A stretch of DNA of 64,000 bases. Origin: Fimbriimonadaceae bacterium (GTDB lineage: Bacteria > Armatimonadota > Fimbriimonadia > Fimbriimonadales > Fimbriimonadaceae). How positions within the stretch are numbered: position 1 is the stretch's first letter; each line of letters begins with the position of its first letter. Under the pieces are notes generated by a model. That model saw only the letters and a program-made list of their open reading frames with translations. It was not told the origin of the DNA and made no database searches. The stretch lies in contig JALHNM010000001.1 of assembly GCA_022843485.1 (NCBI GenBank), forward strand, positions 372,001 through 436,000, given 5' to 3'. Shown here piece after piece: positions 17,786 to 26,657 of the stretch. Position numbers and translations under genes: made by a program.

Positions 17786-18130
17786 ATGAGATCGACCCTC
17801 GAGACGTTCCCCAACCCCGCCCCCGGCAGGGACTACACCATCCTCCACGTCTGCCCCGAGTTCACGAGCGTCTGCCCCAAGACCGGTCAGCCCGACTTCG
17901 CGACGATCGAGCTCGAGTACGTACCGGACAGCCTTTGCCTCGAACTCAAGTCGCTCAAACTCTACTACTACAGCTTCCGCCAACAAGGCATCTACTACGA
18001 GGCGGTCGTCAACCGGTTGCTCGACGAACTCACGGCAGCTTGCCAACCGCGGTGGATGAAGGTCACGGGCCGGTTCAACGTCCGGGGCGGCATCGGCAGC
18101 GTGGTCACGGCCGAGACCGGCCCCCGTTAG
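17786..18130 (+). CDS. queF: NADPH-dependent 7-cyano-7-deazaguanine (preQ0) reductase
   Basis: The 114-aa protein is a type I (single-domain) QueF that reduces the preQ0 nitrile to preQ1 in queuosine synthesis. The thioimide-forming cysteine and catalytic aspartate lie in [20 protein letters not shown], and the substrate/NADPH loop is [20 protein letters not shown]. It usually reads ESKSLKLY; here it is [14 protein letters not shown] lies 8 nt before ATG 17786, so no room exists for a preQ1 riboswitch. No other queuosine genes are in the window. Confidence 0.94.
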   Translation: MRSTLETFPNPAPGRDYTILHVCPEFTSVCPKTGQPDFATIELEYVPDSLCLELKSLKLYYYSFRQQGIYYEAVVNRLLDELTAACQPRWMKVTGRFNVRGGIGSVVTAETGPR

Positions 18131-18147
18131 CGCCGCCGACAGAGCCC

Positions 18148-19395
18148 CTATCGCGAGCGCCCCACGACGTGGACCGGCGTCGTGAGCCGGTAAGTCAGGC
18201 CCTTCTCGACGAAGGTGGCGGTGAGCAGAACGCCCTGCTGCCGGTCCCCCGGCTTCAGGCCGACGATCCAGGTCTTCCGGTCCCCCTGTCCAAGGCCCTG
18301 GGCCGGCCGCTGCGACCATCGCGCCTTGTCGAACTTCAGTCCCTCCCCCTCCGCGACCCAGGCCTCGACGGACTGGGGCTGTGCCCCCGTGAACCGGGCA
18401 GAGACCAGGATCTGCCCGTCGTCGTCGAGTTCCATCGCCGAGACCACTTGGGGCAGGGACTCCCCCGCTTCGATCCCTCGGGCGAACGCCGCCGTTGCCG
18501 GGGTCCAGAAGTCGGTCGACCCCCACCCGTGTCCCATGTTCGGGACGACCACGACCGCCTTTGGCCCTGTGAGCCGTCCCCAGTAGACCGAGAGCGCGTC
18601 GACGGTCCAATACGGGTCGTTCGACCCGTGCACCATGAGGACCGGCGCTTTCAGGGCGCGCTCGTACTGGGCGGGGTCGACGATCCGCACGAGTTCCTTG
18701 CCCCGGGGGCTCTCCATGACGTCTTGGAGCCCGCGGTCGGTGTAGTCGTCGATCATCGGGCTGAACCGGCCCCAGTCCCGCTGCTGTTTGGCGAGTTGGG
18801 CCCCGAAGTCCAGGTTGTCGAAGACCATCGGCATGACCCCGGCCACCCGGGGGTCGCCGCTTGCCGCAGTCAGCCACGAGGTCCAGCCCCGCTTGCTCGC
18901 CCCGGTCACGACGAACCGCTTGGCCCCAGGGTCGATGGACACGAGAGCGTCCATGGCCTTGACCGCCGCCTTCGTCATCGGGAGCAGGAGCGGCCACTCC
19001 GTGTCTCCGGTCGCGAGGAACTGCTCGAAGGTGTGGGCGATCAGGTCGTCCTCGACCTTCCCCCAGAGCGGTTGGGCCGGGATCTGGAAGAGCGTCGCGA
19101 CGGGGAGGCCGGACTGGTCGGCGAGCCGTTGCGCCCAGTCGAGGTCGTTCGCGTTCGGTCCCCCGCCCGTCACATGCAGGACGAACGTCCCGGTTTCGCT
19201 CCCTTCTGAGGGCCGTTTCACAATGAGGTCGTGGCGCCAGACCGTCCCCTTCCACGTTTGGCTCGTGACCTTGTAGCGACCCTCTCCGACCGCCTCGTAT
19301 CCGTACGAGGAGTCTGGCTTAGCGAGGTAGTCGGCGAGGGCTCTCTCGGGTCCGGGGGTCATAAGGGCGACGGCCAAGGGCAACACGCTCACCAT
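18148..19395 (-). CDS. PhoPQ-activated pathogenicity-related (PqaA-like) alpha/beta-hydrolase
   Basis: The 415-aa protein begins with a hydrophobic segment (VSVLPLAVALMTPG) and matches the PhoPQ_related family: SYGYEAVGEGRYKVTSQTW, the nucleophile elbow VTGASKRGWTSWL, MPMVFDNLDF, and HGSNDPYWTVDA with the likely acid. It ends with an Ig-like beta domain (about 330-415). It is probably secreted or periplasmic. The substrate is unknown. The first residues (MVSVLPLAVALM) are short for a signal peptide. Confidence 0.85.
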   Translation of the reverse strand: MVSVLPLAVALMTPGPERALADYLAKPDSSYGYEAVGEGRYKVTSQTWKGTVWRHDLIVKRPSEGSETGTFVLHVTGGGPNANDLDWAQRLADQSGLPVATLFQIPAQPLWGKVEDDLIAHTFEQFLATGDTEWPLLLPMTKAAVKAMDALVSIDPGAKRFVVTGASKRGWTSWLTAASGDPRVAGVMPMVFDNLDFGAQLAKQQRDWGRFSPMIDDYTDRGLQDVMESPRGKELVRIVDPAQYERALKAPVLMVHGSNDPYWTVDALSVYWGRLTGPKAVVVVPNMGHGWGSTDFWTPATAAFARGIEAGESLPQVVSAMELDDDGQILVSARFTGAQPQSVEAWVAEGEGLKFDKARWSQRPAQGLGQGDRKTWIVGLKPGDRQQGVLLTATFVEKGLTYRLTTPVHVVGRSR

Positions 19396-19491
19396 CGAGC
19401 CTACTTACGTTCCTCGGAGGCCTGTGGTGCCGGTCTAGGCACGGCGGGCGGGCTTGACCTGGAGGCTCCAAGATTGCAAGAATAGGGGCTG

Positions 19492-19507
19492 CCGCGCGCT
19501 CGCGCGG
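19492..19507. other. Short perfect hairpin in the leader of the stalk-domain gene
   Basis: CCGCGCG (19492-19498) and CGCGCGG (19501-19507) form a 7-bp stem with a 2-nt loop, ending 12 nt before ATG 19520. A TTGACC with AAGAAT 18 nt downstream is a weak promoter candidate ahead of it. The hairpin could mask translation initiation, or could be chance in GC-rich DNA. Confidence 0.35.
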
Positions 19508-19519
19508 ACGGACGACAGA

Positions 19520-21154
19520 ATGAACTGGACCCTTCACCTGAGGACACTGATCTTGGCGGGCATCGTCGTGATGGCCTGCTTCGCCGCCGCGACGCCTCAG
19601 GACGTCACCGTCCAACGCGCGCCTGACCACCGGGCCTTGACCGTGCGCTATACCGGGGCGGCCATCGCGCTGGTCGAGATCCGGCTGAACGGGGCGAGCT
19701 ACTCGACCCGGGCTGTGAGCGATCGCTCCAGTTCCGGCGAGGCCAGTTTCACGATCGAGCCCTCCCGGCTCCGCGACGGCGACAACCAGGTCGAAGTCCG
19801 GCTCTACGACGGGGCGGGCAAACTGGTGGCGACGGAGCGCACGACGCTCACGATGGATCGAACCGCGAGTGGGCCCGTGTTCCTCGCCAAGCCCGGCCCC
19901 GGCTCCACCCTCCAGGGCATGGTCGAGATCAGCGTCGGCTTCAAGTCGTCGATGAAGAACCCCTACGTGAGCTTCTTCGTGAACGACCAGTTCAAGTCGC
20001 TGCGCAACTTCGCTCCGTACACCTTCCTTTGGGACACGACCCAGGTCGATAACGGGTGGCACGAGGTCGAAGCCTGGGTCATCGACCAGTCGAGCCAGAC
20101 GTTCAAGACGGAGCGGCTTCGGGTGTTCGTGAACAACCCAGGTGGCCGGACGAACCGTGTCGCCGCCCCGCCGGAGGCTGAGGCCCCGGTCCGCGTCGAG
20201 CCTGCCGCAGCCCCGGCCGCCAAGACCCGTCCGGTGAGCCCGAGGGTCGAGACCGTCGCTGGATCCACCAGCGCAACAGTGTCCGTATCCGGCAAGCGCC
20301 TGGCCTCGCCCGCGGCGGAGACCCACGCGATGGGCCTCCGGACCATGAAACCCACTGGCAAGCGCACCGCCGCCCAGCCGGTCGGATCGCGCAAGGCCCA
20401 GCCCGGAGCGCTCGCTCCCGCCCCGATCCAGGTTCCCCCGTCCCCGGTCACAGAGGTCAAGGTCGCGGCTCCTCCCACAGACCCAAGAGTCACCCCTCCG
20501 GCGAAGGCCCCCGGCGCCCGGTCTGTGCCTCCGAAGCCGAAGGTGAGCCCCGCTGCCACCCCGTCCGAGACCAGTCTGGTCGTGTCGCTCCCTTCCACCG
20601 AAGCGAGCGTCGTCGCCCCGCGGGCCAAGCCCTCCACCAAGCCCGTGGCGAAGCCGGTCGCTAAGCCGGTCACCAAGGCCGTCGCCAAACCGGTCGTCAA
20701 GCCCGCTGTCAAGCCAGTCGTCACGGCAAAGGGCCATCCCAAGGCACCCTCCACCCGACTGACGCTCACCTACGGGAGCCGACTCGCGTTCTCCGGCGCC
20801 TACTCGATCTCCCTGGACGGTCGCCGGGTCGAGTTCGACGTGGCCCCCCGCGTCGAGGAGGGCATCGCCCTCGCCCCGTTCCGCCACCTCATCGAGCACG
20901 GTGGGGGCCAGGTGCGATGGCTCCACGAAGACAAGACGGTGAGAGCTGAGGGCCTCGGTCGCGATGTCTGGTTCCGGATCGGTGAGGCCTACGGGCACGA
21001 TGGCGGCGAGTCCGTAGCACTCGAGCGCCCGTCGTTCCTCGACCGGGGCCGTGCGATCGTTCCTCTCAGCTTCGTTCAGTCCGTCCTAGGAGTCGATGTT
21101 CAGATCGACCCGAAGACTCGCCACGCCCTCGTTACCAAATCAGCGAAGGATTAA
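19520..21154 (+). CDS. Secreted Ig-like / copper-amine-oxidase-type stalk domain protein
   Basis: The 544-aa protein (from ATG 19520; an in-frame ATG at 19454 is less likely) has a membrane/signal segment (LRTLILAGIVVMACFAAATP) and two beta-sandwich Ig-like regions (residues about 30-110 and 115-205, the second with SFFVNDQFKSLRNFAPYTFL). A long Pro/Ala/Lys-rich linker follows, including repeated KPV units near residues 375-405. The C-terminal stalk domain reads RRVEFDVAPRVEEGIALAPF...GRAIVPLSFVQSVLGVDVQI. Such stalk domains sit on cell-surface proteins. No enzymatic domain is present. Confidence 0.78.
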   Translation: MNWTLHLRTLILAGIVVMACFAAATPQDVTVQRAPDHRALTVRYTGAAIALVEIRLNGASYSTRAVSDRSSSGEASFTIEPSRLRDGDNQVEVRLYDGAGKLVATERTTLTMDRTASGPVFLAKPGPGSTLQGMVEISVGFKSSMKNPYVSFFVNDQFKSLRNFAPYTFLWDTTQVDNGWHEVEAWVIDQSSQTFKTERLRVFVNNPGGRTNRVAAPPEAEAPVRVEPAAAPAAKTRPVSPRVETVAGSTSATVSVSGKRLASPAAETHAMGLRTMKPTGKRTAAQPVGSRKAQPGALAPAPIQVPPSPVTEVKVAAPPTDPRVTPPAKAPGARSVPPKPKVSPAATPSETSLVVSLPSTEASVVAPRAKPSTKPVAKPVAKPVTKAVAKPVVKPAVKPVVTAKGHPKAPSTRLTLTYGSRLAFSGAYSISLDGRRVEFDVAPRVEEGIALAPFRHLIEHGGGQVRWLHEDKTVRAEGLGRDVWFRIGEAYGHDGGESVALERPSFLDRGRAIVPLSFVQSVLGVDVQIDPKTRHALVTKSAKD

Positions 21155-21216
21155 GGCCCATCACTGTCCGCTGATGTGGAATCCCCACTTTGTGCCGATA
21201 ATGCGCACAGGGTCGG

Positions 21217-23370
21217 GTGACTAGGCGGGAACAGGCGTTCGATAGCGGGGGGGCTACATCTTCACGGTCGCAGGGCGGTCTCGTCCTCGCCTTGATGCTT
21301 GTCGGCGTGCTGGGGTCGATCCTCGCGGCCGTCCATGCCCAGCGGGCCGCCGACGAGAAGTGGGTTCGGTACCTCGAAACCTTCTCGTCGCTCGTCGCGA
21401 CCGAACTCTCGTCCGAACCCGTTCTCACGCCTGAATCCATCGCCCGTAAGCGATCCTGGGTCGCCGGTCTCATCGAAGGTCCGGGAGAGATCGATCGGGT
21501 CACGGTCTTGAAGCCCGTACGCTCGGGCTTCGAAGTCTTGATCCAGTACCCGCCGGTGAGAGAACGGACCGTCTGGACTGTGTCACAAGTCGTGGCGGCC
21601 AAGAGGGGACAAGGTTGGACGTCCGTCAAGGGGGATGACGGGCGCGACCGCGCGGTCGTGATCGTTGGGCGGACACCCGAGCCCGGTCTGGATCTACTCG
21701 CGCCCCACTGGACCGTGACCGGCCTGACTTGCCTCTTGCTCGTCGGGCTTGGCCTCTCGAGGCAGGCTTCGCGGTGGCGGGCCCGTGTCGTGATCGCCCC
21801 CACAGTTCGAAAGACGGTTCGAAGGCACGTTCTTGAAGGGTTGCTCGTGGTCTCGCTCGGGGTCCTGTGCGTCGATGGGGCCCTCGTGGCGATCAAAGGT
21901 GCGAGCCTGGAAGGGGAACGTCTCCGGGCCCAGCACCAGATGAACGTTCTGACCATGGCGATCGACGTCTGCCATCAGGTCGCGAACGTCCCGCCCGGGT
22001 TCTTGCCGAGGGCCCGAGCCGCTGTGGCGAACCTCCGACGAGCCGGCTACGCCGAGCCCGCCCGCCAGATGGAAGCGCTTTTCGAAAAGCCGGCCTCCGC
22101 TTGGCGAGACGGGGTCGTCGACGTCCGATCCATGTTGTTCAGTAGGCGCGAGTTGACCGAGCGCCGAGTCGAGGAAGCGCAACGAGACCAGTCCGCCATC
22201 CTCATGCGGTCATCGCAGGCGGTCATCGTCGCCGTACTGCTCACGGTCGGCTGCCTCGTCATCTTGAGGCTGACCTCCCGCCACGACGAACGCCTCGCCG
22301 CAGCCGTCGACGGTCAGTACCGAGCCCAAAGCGACTACGAGGCCCTCCTCGACACTGTGCCGCTCGACGTGCTCGGTTACGCGAACGGTCGAGGGCTCTT
22401 CGCGAACGAGGGCTGGGCGGCCACGATCCTCACGTCCGATACCGAAGACCCGCTCACCGCCTTCTACCGTGCTGTCGCGCCCGAGGATCGAGCGACCTTA
22501 CGGGCCACGCTCGAGACCTCGGAGGCTGATCGCACGGCGGCATCCTGCCCCGTCCGGCTCACCACGCTCTCGGGCGAGACCCTGCTGGCCGACGTCCGCA
22601 TCGCCCCCACGTTCGGCCCGGACGGTCACTTCCGGCACATGCTCGTGTTCCTCGTGGACACGACCGCGATCCATGCCGCCGAACAGCAGCTCCAGACCCG
22701 GAACATGGAGATCGAGATCAAGAACGCCCAGCTTTCCCGTACGCTCGACGAACTCGAGGAGAGCCTCGAGTCCGTCGTCAGGACCATGGTCCGGGCCATC
22801 GAGGCCAAAGACATCTACACCGCTGGCCATTCCGAGCGGGTCATGAAGTACAGCCTCTGGATCGGCGAGGAACTGGGCCTTGGGCCCTACGAGATGCGCA
22901 TCCTCGAGGTCGGGGCGCTGATCCACGACCTTGGCAAGATCGGCATCCCGGACGAGGTGCTCATGAAGCCCTCCAAACTCAACGACGACGAGTTCGCCCT
23001 GATCAAGTCCCACCCGATCCGCGGAGTGGAGATCATGGAGCGGATCAGTCAGTTCCAGGACTGTCTCCCGATCGTGCTCTGGCACCACGAGAAGCTCGAT
23101 GGCAGCGGCTACCCCGACGGCCTTGAAGGCGACCAGATCCCGCTGCTCGTGCGTATCGTGACCGTCGCCGACATCTTCGACGCCATGACGTCCTCCCGGG
23201 CGTATCGCGGGGCGATCCGCGTGCCGGCGGTCCTGCTGCAGATCCACCAAGAGGCGGCGGCGGGCAAGCTCGACCCCATGTGTGCGGAGGCGCTGCACCA
23301 GGCGCTCATTCGGCGAGGCCTGGACGACTCGCTCGATGCAGGGCGGCCGAACCAGGCGCGAGCGGCCTGA
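21217..23370 (+). CDS. Membrane-bound HD-GYP cyclic-di-GMP phosphodiesterase
   Basis: The 717-aa protein has hydrophobic segments near residues 20-40, 165-183, 207-228 and 330-350, so it is anchored with a sensor-like N-terminus. A PAS-like region with YEALLDTVPLDVLGYANG and a coiled stretch follow. The HD-GYP domain (about 505-690) shows AGHSERVMKYSLWIGEEL, LIHDLGKIGIPDEVL, KSHPIRGVEIM and WHHEKLDGSGYPDGL, all metal and substrate residues intact. It should hydrolyse c-di-GMP. The PilZ protein gene follows 72 nt downstream, a plausible effector. The GTG start at 21217 is preceded by GATAAT 14 nt upstream. Confidence 0.92.
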   Translation: MTRREQAFDSGGATSSRSQGGLVLALMLVGVLGSILAAVHAQRAADEKWVRYLETFSSLVATELSSEPVLTPESIARKRSWVAGLIEGPGEIDRVTVLKPVRSGFEVLIQYPPVRERTVWTVSQVVAAKRGQGWTSVKGDDGRDRAVVIVGRTPEPGLDLLAPHWTVTGLTCLLLVGLGLSRQASRWRARVVIAPTVRKTVRRHVLEGLLVVSLGVLCVDGALVAIKGASLEGERLRAQHQMNVLTMAIDVCHQVANVPPGFLPRARAAVANLRRAGYAEPARQMEALFEKPASAWRDGVVDVRSMLFSRRELTERRVEEAQRDQSAILMRSSQAVIVAVLLTVGCLVILRLTSRHDERLAAAVDGQYRAQSDYEALLDTVPLDVLGYANGRGLFANEGWAATILTSDTEDPLTAFYRAVAPEDRATLRATLETSEADRTAASCPVRLTTLSGETLLADVRIAPTFGPDGHFRHMLVFLVDTTAIHAAEQQLQTRNMEIEIKNAQLSRTLDELEESLESVVRTMVRAIEAKDIYTAGHSERVMKYSLWIGEELGLGPYEMRILEVGALIHDLGKIGIPDEVLMKPSKLNDDEFALIKSHPIRGVEIMERISQFQDCLPIVLWHHEKLDGSGYPDGLEGDQIPLLVRIVTVADIFDAMTSSRAYRGAIRVPAVLLQIHQEAAAGKLDPMCAEALHQALIRRGLDDSLDAGRPNQARAA

Positions 23371-23442
23371 GCCTAAGGAGAAGCCGGGGATCGACCGACG
23401 ATAACCTTGTCAGGATAGGCCCCAGGGGCCAGGAACCAGAGC

Positions 23443-23820
23443 ATGTACAACGCGGAACCGCAGGTCGATCAGAGGCAGTACGCCCGGTTCGAACTCCTCG
23501 AGTACGCCATTGCCCGGCGCGACGACGACCCCGAGCCGATCCGCTCGGTGGTGACCGACATCAGCCTGGGCGGTTTGCAGATCCGCTCCCGGGCCGAGTT
23601 CGAGGTCGGGAGGACGTACCAGATCGAGATCGGCCGTACAACGGCCAGCCCCCTCGCGCTCCCGGTCGAGGTCCGCTATTGCCGGCCGATCGAGGAGTCG
23701 GACCTGTTCGCGGCCGGACTTCGCTGTCTGCCCCGCAGTGCAAGCGAGCGTACGGCCTGGGTGGACTACGTCCACGGCATCTTCCAGACGTTCGGCGAGC
23801 GACTCCTCGACCGCCCCTGA
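23443..23820 (+). CDS. PilZ domain c-di-GMP receptor
   Basis: This 125-aa single-domain protein has both PilZ signatures. RQYAR supplies RxxxR at residues 11-15 and DISLGG supplies DxSxxG near residue 40. It therefore should bind c-di-GMP. It lies directly after the HD-GYP gene on the same strand and ends at a strong hairpin terminator, so the pair probably form a turnover/readout unit, possibly for motility. Confidence 0.9.
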   Translation: MYNAEPQVDQRQYARFELLEYAIARRDDDPEPIRSVVTDISLGGLQIRSRAEFEVGRTYQIEIGRTTASPLALPVEVRYCRPIEESDLFAAGLRCLPRSASERTAWVDYVHGIFQTFGERLLDRP

Positions 23821-23845
23821 CCCGCCCGGACACCCCATCCAAAGC

Positions 23846-23880
23846 AAGCGGCCCCAGTCGTCTCCGACTGGGGCCGCTTT
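23846..23880. terminator. Strong bidirectional rho-independent terminator
   Basis: A 15-bp perfect stem (arms 23846-23860 and 23865-23879) with loop TCTC is flanked by A residues on the left and T residues on the right. It separates the convergent PilZ and IscA-like genes and can serve both strands. Confidence 0.88.
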
Positions 23881-23896
23881 GGAAACGGGGTCGCCG

Positions 23897-24274
23897 TTAG
23901 CGGCTCGAACAGCTCCCGCAACCGCCGCCGCCTGCCTCGGCACCCTCAGTCTTGAACGAGGATCCGCACCCACAGGAGCTCACGGCGTTCGGGTTGTCGA
24001 TCTTGAACCCGCCGCCCATCATGTCGTCGACGTAATCGACGGTCGCGCCCTCCATGTACTGGAGGCTCAGGCCGTCCACCACGATCCGGATGCCTTGCAT
24101 CGAGAAGACCTGGTCGCCCTCCTCCGGTTCGGCGTCGTCCAGGGCCATCCCGTAGGACAGGCCCGAACACCCTCCGCCCTGAACCCAGATCCGCAGGGAG
24201 GCGTCCGTCTTCTGCTGACTCACCATCAGCTCCTTCAGCTCGCAACTGGCCCGTTCGGTAAGTGTGATCGCCAT
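23897..24274 (-). CDS. A-type iron-sulfur carrier (IscA/SufA/ErpA family)
   Basis: The 125-aa protein has the family layout MAITLTERASCELKELM..., QGGGCSGLSYGMALD with the first conserved cysteine, and VDYVDDMMGGGFKIDNPNAV followed by SSCGCGSSF with the C-G-C pair. It would deliver or transiently bind Fe-S clusters. An extra Gly/Cys tail (AGGGGCGSCSSR) adds two cysteines beyond the usual end. A TetR regulator diverges from it and a ferredoxin lies 0.8 kb away. Confidence 0.93.
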   Translation of the reverse strand: MAITLTERASCELKELMVSQQKTDASLRIWVQGGGCSGLSYGMALDDAEPEEGDQVFSMQGIRIVVDGLSLQYMEGATVDYVDDMMGGGFKIDNPNAVSSCGCGSSFKTEGAEAGGGGCGSCSSR

Positions 24275-24440
24275 GGCAAAACTCCGTTGGTTCGATGACC
24301 CTACTAGATTCTGCCACAGGTCGTCTCGATCCGTGGGTCACTGGCCCTGAGCCTCTCGGCGAAATCGTCCACACTAGTCCCATTATCTTGACGCAGGTGG
24401 GCACTATGTCGCCCCTCGTCACGTGGAACACGGTGTGCCG

Positions 24441-25043
24441 ATGATTTCAGAAGTCAAGACGAAGAGGCCGAACGGACGCGAGACCCTCCTCGCTGCCTGT
24501 GAGGTTTTGTTCCTCTCGGCCGGTTACAGTCGCGTCAGCGTCGCCGACATCCTGGAGGAAAGTGGCCTGAAGGCCCCCTCGCTCTACCACCACTTTGGGG
24601 ACAAGGAGGGCCTTTACCGGGCCTGGGTTCTAAGGACGCTAGGCCGGTCGGAGGAGGCCCTGAGGCGGGCTGTAGAGGGCGCCCCGAGAGGCCGTGCCCT
24701 AGCCGCTGTCGCCACCGTCGCCTGCGCTTCTGACTTCCCCGACGTCCTCGAGATGTTGCGGGACCTCTCCTCGCTCAGCGAGCCGGGGCAGGCCGAGGTC
24801 CGGGCTGCGCTGCAGTCCTGCGTGTACGGGTGGGTCGAGCGGGCGCTCGAGCTCTCGGGCGAGCCGGAGTCCCCCCAGCGCACCGCGATGGCGACGCTGA
24901 TCGCGCACGCCCTCGCGGCCTCCCGGTCGCGCTACGTCGGCGACAAAGCTGGGGGAGAGTGTCCCCTGGGCCTCCTGAGCCGGGCCGTGAACTACCACGG
25001 GAGCCAGGGGAGGCTTACGGCGGCCTCTGAGGACTGCGGCTGA
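24441..25043 (+). CDS. TetR-family transcription regulator
   Basis: The 200-aa protein (from ATG 24441; a GTG at 24423 in frame would add 6 residues) has the TetR helix-turn-helix near residues 8-55: GRETLLAACEVLFLSAGYSR, VSVADILEESGLKAPSLYHH, FGDKEGLYRAWV. The ligand-binding half is divergent and helical. It is divergent from the iscA-like gene across 166 nt, so it may control that gene or itself. The ligand is unknown. Confidence 0.88.
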   Translation: MISEVKTKRPNGRETLLAACEVLFLSAGYSRVSVADILEESGLKAPSLYHHFGDKEGLYRAWVLRTLGRSEEALRRAVEGAPRGRALAAVATVACASDFPDVLEMLRDLSSLSEPGQAEVRAALQSCVYGWVERALELSGEPESPQRTAMATLIAHALAASRSRYVGDKAGGECPLGLLSRAVNYHGSQGRLTAASEDCG

Positions 25044-25088
25044 GCCAGGCCCTTCTGGCCGTCCCGTTCGAGGTAAACCAGCGGAGAC

Positions 25089-25340
25089 ATGCCGTACGTC
25101 GTGACTGAGCCCTGTGTCGGGGTTAAGGACAAGTCCTGCATGACCGTGTGCCCAGTGGACTGCATCTACGAGGGCGACGACATGGTCTACATCCACCCCG
25201 ACGAATGCATCGACTGCGGGCTCTGCGAACCGGAGTGCCCCGTCTCGGCGATCTTCGTGGATACCGACGTGCCCGCGCAATGGCGCGAGTACATCGAAAA
25301 GAACCGGGAACTCGCTCCGAAGGTCGCCGGCCAGGCCTAG
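25089..25340 (+). CDS. fdxA: 7Fe-type ferredoxin (FdxA-like)
   Basis: The 83-aa protein begins [20 protein letters not shown] followed by CPVDCI, the spacing of a [3Fe-4S] site, and then [16 protein letters not shown] for a [4Fe-4S] site. The C-terminal helical tail ([19 protein letters not shown]) is typical of Thermus/Mycobacterium-type FdxA. It is a soluble electron carrier. A GCGGAGAC ribosome-binding site precedes ATG 25089. Confidence 0.93.
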   Translation: MPYVVTEPCVGVKDKSCMTVCPVDCIYEGDDMVYIHPDECIDCGLCEPECPVSAIFVDTDVPAQWREYIEKNRELAPKVAGQA

Positions 25341-25344
25341 GGCC

Positions 25345-25929
25345 TTAGGCCGCCTCGCTGAAGTAGCTACGCCAGCGGGCTTGGTTCGTCCGGTCGATGG
25401 CCGTGACTTCGAAGCCGATCCGGTACGTGCCGCCGACCACAGTCTCACGGCAGTTCCTGACGTGGGCCTTCCCCGTGACCGTCCCGGGAGGCCCTGACAC
25501 CTCGATGTCGACTTCAGTCCCCTGAGGGATCGGCTCGTTCGCGAGCGCCCCCATCCCCTCGAGGCTCATGTCTACGATCTCAAGGTCGATCACCGACGCC
25601 TCGACGGTCGCCCGCCCGATCAGCCCCCGGACGTTGATCCGGGGCGATTCGCTCGAGGCGACCTGCCTGGGAGGCTTCTGGATCTCGAAGACGAGGACGT
25701 CCTGCGTCTCGACCACGAACTCGGCCGGGAACAACAGGCTGCTGTCCTTCCCAAAGAGCTGAAAGTGGAACAGATCGCCGGGGCGACACTCGAGGTCGGG
25801 GGAACGGCGCACGAGCACCCGGTTCCCGACGAGTTGGGAGACCCAAGCGCCGAAGAGCTTGGCGTCCCGGAGCCGCTGGATCCGCGCTCGCGTCCTGGAG
25901 AAGTCCCCTTGGGGGCTGCGATTTGACAT
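25345..25929 (-). CDS. PilZ-like domain protein A
   Basis: The 194-aa protein has an N-terminal beta domain (RIQRLRDAKLFGAWVSQLVG...) and a C-terminal PilZ domain with RINVR (RxxxR) and DMSLEGMG (DxSxxG). It is likely a c-di-GMP binding protein with a YcgR-like two-domain layout. The ATG at 25929 is 1 nt after the stop of the paralogue upstream (TGACATG), so the two are co-translated. It ends 4 nt from the convergent ferredoxin gene. Confidence 0.82.
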   Translation of the reverse strand: MSNRSPQGDFSRTRARIQRLRDAKLFGAWVSQLVGNRVLVRRSPDLECRPGDLFHFQLFGKDSSLLFPAEFVVETQDVLVFEIQKPPRQVASSESPRINVRGLIGRATVEASVIDLEIVDMSLEGMGALANEPIPQGTEVDIEVSGPPGTVTGKAHVRNCRETVVGGTYRIGFEVTAIDRTNQARWRSYFSEAA

Positions 25930-25930
25930 G

Positions 25931-26584
25931 TCAGGCGGCCTCCTCGACGAACCGGAGCCACCGGGGCCCATCGAGCCGTCCGGAGGTATCGACGGACGCC
26001 CCGCAACGGAACGTCTTGCCCCGGGCCCCGGGGCGGGAATAGCGCACGACTCCTGTGCCGCGCACGCGACCCGTGGGAGTGTCAAGGCCGAATTGGAACT
26101 CAGTACCGGGCTCGATCACGTGCCGGGTGACGAACCCGAAGCCGCTCTCTGAGACGTCAACGACGCTCACCTTGACCGACCTTGAGTCCACTGTGATCTC
26201 CCCCTGCACGCCGTTCACCCGGACCCGGTACGGCTCGACGGTGACGATGTAGCGCAGCGGGGAGTCTGCCTTGAAGATGAGGGGCACGACCGACGCTTCG
26301 ATCATCTTCGAGTTCGAGCCCTCTACCGCGGAGATCATGCCTCCTTGGAGCATGTCGAAGTCGCCAATGTCGGAGAGCGTGCCGGTGAAGCTCGCAGAGG
26401 CCCGCTGGCAGTGGGCTTCGAACTGGAACTTGTCCCCGATCTCCATGACCACTGACGTCTCAGCTTGCACCTGGATCTGAGTGCCGAACACCGATTCGAC
26501 CCAGCCGCTAAAGATGCGGGCGTCTCGAATCCGGGTAAACCGTATCCGTGTCCCGATGAAGTCCTTCGGGGTGATTCGAACCAT
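25931..26584 (-). CDS. PilZ-like domain protein B
   Basis: The 217-aa paralogue of the following gene begins with a similar segment (RIRFTRIRDARIFSGWVESV versus RIQRLRDAKLFGAWVSQLVG) and has the PilZ half-signature DVSESGFGF. The first PilZ motif is not a clean RxxxR (PYRVRVNG), so c-di-GMP affinity may be weak or lost. It is the first gene of a two-gene minus-strand unit, divergent from the GbsR/MarR gene across 73 nt. Confidence 0.76.
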   Translation of the reverse strand: MVRITPKDFIGTRIRFTRIRDARIFSGWVESVFGTQIQVQAETSVVMEIGDKFQFEAHCQRASASFTGTLSDIGDFDMLQGGMISAVEGSNSKMIEASVVPLIFKADSPLRYIVTVEPYRVRVNGVQGEITVDSRSVKVSVVDVSESGFGFVTRHVIEPGTEFQFGLDTPTGRVRGTGVVRYSRPGARGKTFRCGASVDTSGRLDGPRWLRFVEEAA

Positions 26585-26657
26585 GCTCTAATGAATCGTC
26601 GGCTCGGGCACGCTATCTGTTTAGCCCTGGTCCCCTCAAAACCGTTACCTCTGACCC

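Noticed and set aside
20630-20740. Tandem repeats resembling a CRISPR or minisatellite
   Set aside because: They are short imperfect codon repeats encoding a KPV-rich linker in the stalk-domain protein, with no spacers.
19319-20998. A 559-residue minus-strand open frame over the stalk-domain gene
   Set aside because: Gly/Arg/Asp-rich shadow of the stalk-domain protein; no signal, motif or plausible start.
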